NCBI GenBank assembly: GCA_011800805.1
Contig: MPNW01000130.1
Location: 91,266-155,265, forward strand
DNA length: 64,000 nt
Direction of reading: 5' to 3'
Origin: Hirudo medicinalis
Lineage: Eukaryota > Annelida > Clitellata > Hirudinida > Hirudinidae
In this document: in pieces, positions 51,701-61,400 of the stretch
Position numbering within the stretch: the first letter of the stretch is position 1
Layout: every line of letters starts with the position of its first letter
Translations under genes and position numbers: made by a program
Notes under the pieces: generated by a model
Seen by the model: the letters and a program-made list of their open reading frames with translations, nothing else
What the model was told of the DNA's origin: nothing
The model's database searches: none

Positions 51701-54700
51701 CGATCTTGTCAACAATGGTTTACCTAGAACAATAACTCAGAGGAAGTATGGCATCGCAGTTTTCAACAAACAATTGATTTTCATCATCCATCATTCAAAC
51801 CCGTTGGCCAGTTTCGAAAAGAACAGGATAAAGTGGAGATCAACCTCACAAGTTTCAGGCAGGTAACAGACAAGCAGAAGCATCAAAGGTTAAGTATGTG
51901 CAATTGAATCAACGTCTTCATAGTCCAACCTAAGGCAACACGGAAACTCTCGATTACCTACATGGAATTGCTTACAATATCACAATTTAACTAATTTAAT
52001 GTGACTAATTTACGATTTTATTCAGTTAAATAAGTTTTAAAATAATTTTTTTTTGGCTGTTTTGACAGGATGATTTTATCTTGGGCTATTTTATTTTGTC
52101 CTGGGCTATTTTGATGGGTCACCATCGTATCCACCAGTAATTGTAATTTATTTTTTATATTCTTTATAATTTATATCCATGAGTAAATCCAACAAGAAGC
52201 TGAGAATTTAGATTGAATATTCTATTTATTTGCTTTATTGATCACGAATGAGATGGGCTGGTAACTGCATGATGAACAGGGCGTTAAGAAGGATGTTTGC
52301 TTCTCATGACAATTCGTGAAAAGCGTGTGACATCATCCGTCGTGTCATTAGCCGACTGCTCGTTGTTTGTCCTGCAAATTCTTTCATCCTTTCATCCAGA
52401 CATCCGTTCAAAAGAAATTCTCAATCTTTCTCTCGGGTCTGTAAGAGGCGTTTATATTCTCACCCAAGACTCGAACGTCAATGCAGGCAAAAAACTCTTG
52501 ATGTTTTATTGTTAGCATTGATGTCATCATTGTTGCATTTATTTACCTGCTTTATGTCCATCATTTTCTGTCTTTTTTTAAAAGTAAAATGATTTTGAAA
52601 TTGTGATTCTTTGACAAAACAGTCAAATGTTCCGGAGGAGAAACCATTTTAAATGACACATCTCCTCGTAACGTTTCTTAAGTTCAAACTAAATTTATTT
52701 TTTAAATTTTAAGTATTTGCTTATTATTTCTAACTTATGATATATTTTTTTTTATGATAGTAACACATAGTTTGTGATTTCCAATCAGTTTATATAATTC
52801 TCCATTTTTCCTAGGAGTAGTTCTGCTCTCACATCTCAGAATCTCAGATATGATATAAAAAAATGATATAAAAGCATTTATAATTCATAGTAACTGATAC
52901 TGACAAGCACAGCACAAATTTATTTCATTTAATTTTTTCTTTTTCGAATGTTTTTAGAATGCTGTTTCGTGAGCAAATTTGCTTTATCATCGAGGTTTGC
53001 TTTTGTGAGCCGTTGAAACGCGATGTTATGAAGCCTAGGAATCCATTCTGCAGATTGGATTTTTGTAACTGATTAATTGATTTAGAATTGAGCAGATAGA
53101 TGACTTTTTAATGAGCATATTAAAAAAAAGTTATTGAAAAAATGCATTTAAAAATATCTCCTTCGTTTAATAAGTTAATTTAACGACCGATCGAAAGACT
53201 CGAGCACGAGTTAAGTCATTTGCTCTGCTAATTCTTTTGAAGAACTCTATCTTGTCAGACATTACGCACGATTGGTTTTTATTCTTAACTTTAATCTTCG
53301 GTGAAGTCTCCTTCATAAGTTCGGTAGACCGTGAATGCGGGCGTTGCCGACGGAGAGGCCAGACCGGTCTACAAACGGTGAATCGAGTCTGTGATTGATA
53401 TCTCTAAAGCTTTTCTGTTTGTGAAAAGGGCTGCTCTTCTGACGTGCCTCTTTTTTATTAAGCTGGCTCTGCTCAATATTTTGATGAATGCTTAATGCCC
53501 TAGAGATTCCCATGGACTCCAAAACAACCACAACATGCATTGTGTTTACTCTGGCCTTTAGCTTTTTCATGCTGCATCATTCACTTTAATAAGCTGAGAA
53601 TAGAGCAAATAAGTTTTGTTGTTGCAATATTTTGCAACAGCTAATCTTTGTACTGAGTTACCTGTCATCCTTATTAGTAATTTTTATACCGTTCAAAAGA
53701 TGATGTCGATGAATGATCATATTTTATGCTTTTAAAAGGCCATCAATGTATCGAACGAAAAGCAAGATTCCAATCGCATTTATGCAAAAAAAAAAAACAA
53801 ACAAATATGTTCACCAATGAGCGTGCTTCTCTGAGAATGGTTGTGAGAATATGTTGTAATCCCACAATAACAATTAGACATCTCAATGTATCTCACAGGA
53901 TCCCTATTGATACAAAATACATATTGATGTGAGATTTGTTGTATCATGTTCAGCTAATATTAAAAAGTTTAGTAATTTTTAGTTTAGGTAATCTGTACTG
54001 CCTGAGTAGTTGGTTTTTGATTTATCTGATATGATTTGACCAGACTCTTATTTAGCATTACAAAAATAATTCCAATAAAAATTAATACACTGCAGAGAAA
54101 AAGGGATAGAATCTGCTTAAGGATTGATTACCTTTTAATTTGACAAACTGAACTCCTCAGTCACAAATGTTCTGGAGCTGTTTGAGATATTAATGTAACG
54201 TAAGGTGGCGTTAACATGACACGAAGTGGCATCAACGTAACGGGCAATTGAATAATTTCTTGTAGAACAACCATCTGTGTGGAGATTGTAACTGGTTAGT
54301 TATTCACAAAGTGACTGGAATAATTCTCTCCTTAATGTTTGTTGCACGTTGACAGCCATTTTTATTCCATTGGTGCAACGAGACCACTTTGATAACAGAA
54401 GCATGCACTCCCTTGAGACTGACCCTTTAATTATTTTGTGTTGTTTTTATGTTGTTTGTTAGCTTTCAATGTTGATGGTTTGAAGAAAGAAACAGTGAAT
54501 AACATGCATAAATCTTTAAAAAGATAAGAATATAAAGAATATGAGTTGTTGGAGAAATGTATAAAAATGCATAAAAATAAAATATTAATTAATTATTAAC
54601 TAATATGGCCAGGTTCTGACCTGAGGATCTCTTTAAGTGCAAGAAGACTTTTAAATATGAAATTATAAATAAAATAATATTTCTATGCAAATTTAATCAT

Positions 54701-55845
54701 AAAAATGGTTTTAAGACTTGCAGAAATTATTGCAAGCACTAAAAGTTAAGAAGCTTATTGGTTGATATTGACGTTAGCAAGATGTTCAACTTTCCTCATG
54801 TCAATTATCATGGACAAGATTTTTATAACTTAACTTTCTTAACTCTTCTTGTTGTCATTATTATGCTTGTTGTTGCTGTGTTTTTAAACACAATTAAAAA
54901 TCTATTATTATAAAATGTTACTGCACATTTTATAGAACTGCTCTTCATGTCATCTTTAACACATGTTGATGCTTGCCGTGCAAACGAAGACTCATGTGAT
55001 GATAGAAGATTATGTCTTATTTTGACAGAAATTGTCAGACATCGGTGAATGTCTTTCTTGGAGCACTGCATGCATCATGTAGATCAAAAGCAACATGAAT
55101 TGACGTTTGATAGATATTTACATGGCATGACGCAAGAGTCTTTGAACGAACTTAATGGGAGAGTGATTTTAGAAGGTGACTAATTATAGACCAGACCTGT
55201 GCCAACCAAACAAGCCATCACGATTTTCTGTATTTACATTTACACCGCAAATTAAACCCTCCTTGCCCTGGTGATTCATGAACCTGAGTAATTAATCCTT
55301 CTTTTTTTCGGTTGGTAATTTTTATGAAGATTTGTGAGAAGGAATAAGTCAGATGTATATGAACCAATGAAATAATTTCAATTGGACCAACACAGATTCT
55401 GTCCATCTGAGACGTCAAAACATTAAAATTTCTCTAATTTATTCCTTCTTTCTGAATGGGGTCACTCACGAAGCACAAGGATGGCTAGCCACCTACCAAA
55501 ACCAAATGAGAATTACAGGAATTTGTTCTCAAATCATTTAAATATAAAGAATGCAAATCTTTAAGTAACAGTTCTGTAATTAAAGAATTTGCCCATCTGA
55601 GTAATGTATTAAATCCACATTAAATTTATGTCAATAAATAAATATATAAAATTCATTATCTGAATTGTGAAGGTGAAAAACCATACATCTGTGACTGGGA
55701 GGGTTGCAACTGGAGATTTGCAAGATCTGACGAGTTGACAAGGCACAAGAGGAAGCACACCGGGGATCGACCCTTCAAGTGCACCAAGTGCACCCGGTCC
55801 TTCTCCCGGTCTGACCACTTGGGACTTCACCTCAAGAGACATTGA
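48743..55845 (+). CDS. Kruppel-like factor (KLF) transcription factor with PLDLS motif
   Basis: Five phase-compatible exons: 48743-49504, 49568-50000, 50129-50171, 50459-50709, 55673-55845; 553 residues. The N-terminal 460 residues are Ser/Pro/Thr-rich with no folded domain. PLDLS at residues 263-267 fits the PxDLS CtBP-binding motif known from KLF3/8/12, suggesting repressor activity. Three C-terminal C2H2 fingers end exactly at the stop codon, as in all KLFs, so it should bind GC/CACCC boxes. Finger 2 with [19 protein letters not shown] resembles KLF1/2/4 and KLF6/7 as much as KLF3, so no subgroup symbol is given. The start is the ATG at 48743; a 5' UTR exon upstream is possible because an AG (gagcag) directly precedes it. 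A 43-base micro-exon ([13 protein letters not shown]) lies between the transactivation region and the fingers. Confidence 0.95.
51200..51350 (-). pseudogene. Second, internally deleted transposase remnant
   Basis: The minus strand reads [20 protein letters not shown] followed by [18 protein letters not shown]; DYWKxxxIG and the AExRFA stretch match the plus-strand copy. The PRTNN-to-FRKEQ part is missing. Confidence 0.5.
51605..51900 (+). pseudogene. MULE/FLYWCH-type transposase C-terminal remnant
   Basis: The plus strand reads [28 protein letters not shown] and NNGLPRT, then after frame changes HHSNP and [12 protein letters not shown]. This order (YIG, then RFxIxxWN, LPRTNN, HPxxW, FxxEQ) is that of metazoan MULE-domain proteins often linked to FLYWCH fingers. 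Frameshifts and the replacement of the Trp/Asn core show that it is dead. Confidence 0.6.
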
Positions 55846-56163
55846 GACTTCTCCATGTTGGATACATTTTATTACAATGCATTAGTTTTTTTAATTGATT
55901 AGATTTTATTCGTTTTTATTGGTTAATTATTTTATGTTTCTTTTTGAAAATTTCTTAGCCTTTTCATTTATTGCCTTTTCTTAAATATTGGCCAGTTGGA
56001 TTTTAATCCCACATAATTATTATTAAGGTGACAAGTAAAGCTTCTAAATTTAAAGTTAACTAAAGTTAGTCTTTAGTGCATGCACATGAATGAAAACATT
56101 CATTCCTAGTGAATTCTTTGAGTTTAAGTTAAGATGCTGAAGATGCACTTCATTCAGTTTACA

Positions 56164-56169
56164 AATAAA
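56164..56169 (+). promoter_or_regulatory. Likely polyadenylation signal of the KLF gene
   Basis: AATAAA 319 bases after the KLF stop, followed by a second AATAAA at about 56177. No other gene signal lies between. Confidence 0.45.
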
Positions 56170-56689
56170 GTTTCTTAATAAAAATTAACTTAATTAAGCA
56201 CAATCCAAGTTGCTATAAGTAGTAATTGTTATGTCAGATAACTTATTAGTAGTTAGCAAGGAGGCTGTGGGTGGGCGGTTACATATCTGGAGGCGTCTGC
56301 TTCATAAGCTTGAGAAAACTGCATCACACACACTTGCAATTAGCTCTTTCTAAGCTCTTTTTATTTAATCATAGCAAATTATTTTAAGTTAATGTCCATT
56401 TTCCATGTTTTTGTTTCTTTTTTTTCTCAACATTCAATTCATTTGTAGAATTTGCTTGGCAAATTGTTCCATTTATTTTTGGAGGGCAAAAAATTTCAAG
56501 AAATGATTGGTTTAAAATAATTTTTGATTTGTTAAAGAATAAGTGCAAAGTCATCGATATTAATACAATTTTTATAACAATGAATTTTTAGGTAATGAAT
56601 AAATTCCTTTAATCACAATAACCATAAATAGATTAATTAATAACATATTATATTAATCAATAGATAATGGAATAATAAATAATTATAGG

Positions 56690-56850
56690 ATGTGGAGGCA
56701 CTTTTTAATCGATCTACCATTTATATGTAGTGCCCTACCCGAGGGAGCTCCCCGGTGGTGCAGGCCAGGTTGCGAACACGATACATTACGACCGTTGCCA
56801 TTACCGCCACATGCAGGAAGGCAACCGGTTCTGCCAACCTGCCACAAGCC
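56690..56850 (-). repeat. SINE-like element downstream of KLF
   Basis: The minus strand carries TGTTCGCAACCTGG (B-box-like), then CTCCCTCGGGTAGGGCACTA, then CATATAAATGGTAGATCGAT and a short A-rich stretch. It is GC-richer than the surrounding DNA and shares blocks with the copies near 6100 and 17560. Confidence 0.55.
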
Positions 56851-58467
56851 AAATTAATAAAATAAATTAAATAGTTTTTTGCTTTTCAACTCTGCAAAGT
56901 TTAAATTATACGATGACAGTTTTATACTCATGAAATTCTCATAATTAATTAATCACAAGATTATTAATATTAATTTTGAAGTCAACATTGAAAATTTAAG
57001 AGTTTTTCCTAATAATTTTTCTGATTTGTTGAATTTCAAAGAAAAGTCAATGAAGCTATTCTAACAAGATATTTAAATATATTTTGGTCAATGAATGGAG
57101 TTTTATTGGTATGATATTTTTTAAGATGATGTTGCATATCTTCCTTATTTTTGCAGATGTTAATGTAAAGAGGCAGTGAAATATGATGCCAAACAAGCTT
57201 CAACGGAGGGCTACTTTGTAACGGGTTTCAAAATGGTTGGCTTCAGTCTAGCAACTGGTTGTTTTAGAATCCACGATTATTTATTTCCATTTTGAGGTTC
57301 ATATTCCTGAGGAATCATCTCTGTTGAGATGCGAGAATATTTCTTGAAATGTTGAATTTTTGTTGCATTTCCGAGATGTCGATCAGGTTGTTGATCCATG
57401 AGTTGCCACTTGAGAGATGACTCAATGCATCATCCTCTGCATCTTGTTGATATTCTCTTGTTGTTGCTGCTGTTTTCTCACAAATCTATTTGTTGTCTCA
57501 GTTGCTGGGATTGAACTCTTGCTTATTTGATCATGGCTGATCAGAAGTGCCTTTTTGCTCAAAGCCTTGACTGATTGAACAGCTTGTTTGATGTGAAATG
57601 AAAAATTATTTTGTTTTCCCCAAAAATTGTGAATTTGTATTTTTGTTTCAATTTTTCAATTTCCTAGCCTCAATTCTATACATTCTACTGATGTATGACC
57701 GGTTTTTGTGACAACCCACGTTCACTGAACCAGCTGTGATGTTTTGATATGACATCATTAGGACAGTTAGTGATTCCAAGATAGCAGCAAAGCATGATAT
57801 CAATTTGTAATGACTTTTATTTAAAAATCAACGCTTTTCTGTTTTCAAATTTGTGATTAAGCTGAAAATTTTATTGATGGATGAATTTGTTTTCGTTGGT
57901 TTGTATTTAATTAACGTTTTCGTAGACATATTTGTAATTCTCTCCCATTAATTCCCTTGTGTTCTTCATAAAAAATGTAAATTTATTGAGCTCCGTTGTT
58001 TTCCAAGTTATTGTTTCACACATCTGAATTGAATGATCAAATACTCCTCACCCAACTCGGTCAGTTGGTGCTATTAAAAATGCCATCTATTGTGCCTTTC
58101 CAGTTTGATTAAGAAATTGATGAATTGATTTTTCGAGGAGTTTAGTTTTCAGCATGTCGACTGCTTTTTATAAGTGCCATTAAAGGGAATGGTGTTATGG
58201 ATTTTTGATTCTACTGTGATAATAAAACTGGCCACGCTGGATGGAGTTGTTACTTGCCTTCAAGATTCTGAAGAGTTTTAAATGAGCTCATTTGATTTGG
58301 AATTTAGCACGACGAACATAATAAAATATCCGTGTGAATATGAGGTTTCATGGCTCAACTCCGTGACTTTTACGTTGCCAAGCGACATTTTTCAGGACGC
58401 ATCATAGATTTACGTTGGGAAGTTTTTCGGGTCTGTTCTCTAGGATCGAGGTTGAGGCGCTTGAAAC

Positions 58468-61400
58468 ATGAAGCAAGTGGGTCTAATCACAGCTGGAAGT
58501 CAGCCGTGGAATTCTGATATCAGTGCAACTTGCGATGGAAACTTTGCTTACTGCTCCTCTATGGCCATCTATGTTTATAAAGTATAGCCAACTCTATTAG
58601 ATTTAGTGAATTATTTTGTAAAACTAGTTCTACCTTTCGTAAGCGTGATGCATTTCGCAAGGACTACAGACTGGATGGCATTTTAAGCTGCCACAAAAGT
58701 CGAATTGTGTGCATTTCCTGGAATCAAAATAGGAAAGATTTACTGGCTTCAGCAGATTTCAAGCATATCATTGTTTGGAGCATAGCTTCTAAATCAAAAA
58801 TTTATGATAATCTTCTTTCTGATTCTTATTCTTCTATTCGTTCCATATTCTGGAAAGTTTGTGAGGACAGCTGTTTGGCTCTTCTATGTGAAAAAGGCTG
58901 GTAGTCATTCAGTTATTCAAAAAAAAGTTAAAATGTTGAGTTCATTATTTTCACAACTCATTAATATCTTACAGAGGGTTTATTGGTGTGGAGATGTGGA
59001 ACAAATGATGAAATTAAATCATGGAAAGGTGCAAAGTCTTTCACATCTGATCCATGCATTGCCAGACATCACCATTATGATTGCAAAGTTGCCATTGGTC
59101 ACATTAATGGAACCATCTCATTGTTTGGAAATGGTTAGAAAAAGCTGATGTTTAGAAGAATATTTTAAAACATTGGTTAAAATATATTTGGCTAGTTCAT
59201 CATTACAACTTGCGTTATGGGAAATCTTTTGGGCCATTACAGAATGCATTGCCAGAATCTTATCATAGCCAGCTTCTCCATCATCCTTTGCAATATTTGG
59301 ATTTAGGCAGGCATGGTTGGCATGTGCCATTGCACAGGGGCCTCCACCAACCAAAGAAACCTCTTTTTTTGCTTGTTGGGATGGGGGTGCAACAGGACTG
59401 GCACAGAGGCTTGTGGGCCTCAACCTAGATAAATCTGGCATTGATCTTTTGACCACTATTCAAGACTCTCCAAAGTTAAACCCTATATTCAAAGTTAAAG
59501 CAAATAAATTGGCATTCCCTGAATGAAATAATCAACAGGTAAAGTCCATAAGAACATTTTAGCACCAGAGCTGACCAATGAGAATGAAGTCTGCAAGGTG
59601 AAGGAGTTGACTTGGGATAATCTCTCCTCAGAATATATTTTGGTTCTGACGCAAAACAACATCATTCGTCTGGTTGATGTCAGCGTTCCTTGTGTTCTCA
59701 TGATGTTCAGCTGGATGGGCTCTGATCAACTCTCTTGTTTGACTTGGGTGACATCTGCACCAGGGATGTTTGTCACAACAGGTTCCAAATGATTGACCTG
59801 CATGTGTCTATTTCAATTTTTTGCCCAATGCATTCTTTCTAATTTTAAATGTTTAGTGGTGCAGTTTTGCTAAAATGTTTTATAAGCTTGAATTGTCAAA
59901 TAACAAATTGAAATTTTAACATTCAAATCAATAATTCAATAAATTTGAAATATTGGATAAATCAAAATGAATATTGTTTCATTAGTAAGTTTTATTTGTT
60001 TTGTTAAGCATTCATGTAATTTTGATTATTAACATGGATTTACAGTCATAAATATCAAATTCTATAGAACACTTTATGATTACCTATAAATATTATGATA
60101 TCATTTTATTTTTCAACTTACCCTCCTCAGAAGCCCACTCTTCCAAGTTAACCCTATGGAATGTATCACAAACAAGTCCCACTTTAACACTTCCAACAAA
60201 ACTCAAGAACCTGACTGATTTCCACTCAATCCTTTTTGTCGACAATGAAGATGAAGATGACAAGAAGTCCTCCCTTGACATTCGTCCGCAGAGAAAAAAG
60301 AACTCGGGAAATTCCATAGAATTTCCTCCCGGAAAGATTTTATGTACTTTCTCAGATGGAGGAGTTGGAATGTACAATCTCAGAAAGAAGAAATGGAGTT
60401 TCTACAAGGAAATGGTGAGTCATTTATGTTAATACATTAATTTATTCAGTTAACAACTGGCAAACTATTTTAAAGATTTAGTCATGCTTCTGCTCATTTT
60501 CAAATTCAAGATTTCTCCAAATACCTCTCTTAGCAATAATACATTTTTTTCCAAAAACATTAATTATTGTTGAATTGAAAGATAGCCTTGAAGGAGGTTA
60601 ATTTTGTTCAATTTGTATAATTTTATTAAAGCATGCGTAAGAGCCGATTACTCCCACATTCCAAGTCATTCAAGGGAGGTTCATTTATTTTTGACGCCGC
60701 AGGGTCATGTGGAAACAGTGTTTGACTGTGAGTTTCACACTGAAAATCCAAATCTTTTTGCCTCTGGAGGATTTGACGGCAACCTGAAGATCTGGGACAT
60801 TTCCGATATGTCGCTGGTCAGATTACAATGAAATTACTACATGTAATCATGTAAACAAGTAATGATTTATTTTTAGTTTACAATTTATCAGGTGATTATA
60901 TCTTTTTTTTTTAATTGACTTGAATTTTGAAACACCTTTATTCACAGACTTATGTTTTCATTGTAATTGCAGGTCAATTCAATGAACTTCTCAGGCATTA
61001 TTTATTCAGTGGCATGGTCACCAGATGGTGACAAGCTGGCTATAGCAACAGACAAGAATGGAGTGCAGGTTTGGGATTTGATCAGAAATTGCATTGAGCA
61101 CAAGTTTTATGAGGTTAGTTTTGTTTCAGCATCTTTTGACTATTTAATTATTGATTTTTAATCTTAATACTTCTGCTATTTCAATAAAAACATCTTTATT
61201 CGAATATTTTTAATTAGATGATTTTTAATTGGGTTTTGAAATACTGCATATTAATGACGACTGTGGAAGTTGTAATATTAACAATTGTGAAAGATCTTAC
61301 TGTAATAACAACATTAATAATGACAATGAATAATAACGAACCCGTCGTATAAATTGTTGTCGTATAATTCAAGCATGCTGGCAAAATCTACAGAGTGGCA

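Larger units (their letters stand above)
51107..52133. mobile_element. Head-to-head decayed transposon pair in KLF intron 4
   Basis: The sequence from about 51107 to 51330 is the reverse complement of parts of about 51610-52133. The long shared block includes gcttacaatatcacaattta and the outer ends share GGGCTATTTTGAYGGG near a GTATCC terminus. The plus copy encodes a broken transposase tail. The minus copy joins CGGTTTGCATAT directly to GGCAACACAG, lacking about 240 bases that the plus copy has at that point. This is the structure of an internally deleted derivative inserted opposite a longer copy. Confidence 0.7.
50459..55845 (+). other. KLF zinc-finger exons split by a 5-kb intron
   Basis: Finger 1: C473, C478, H491, H495 with KSSHLKAH. 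Finger 2: C503, C508, H521, H525 with RSDELTRH. Finger 3: C533, C536, H549, H553 with RSDHLGLH. The intron (50710-55672) falls in the first TGEKP linker in phase 1 (HT|GEKP). Contact residues KHK, RER and RDL-type triplets are those of canonical KLFs; finger 3 has SDHLGL instead of the usual SDHLAL. A Lys-rich patch KSSKKKPR before finger 1 could serve as a nuclear signal. Confidence 0.95.
55846..58467. other. Intergenic region between KLF and WDR17
   Basis: KLF 3' UTR, the SINE-like copy at 56690-56850, then AT-rich sequence. The last 130 bases before the WDR17 ATG are less AT-rich and probably the WDR17 5' UTR. No other gene seen. Confidence 0.6.
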
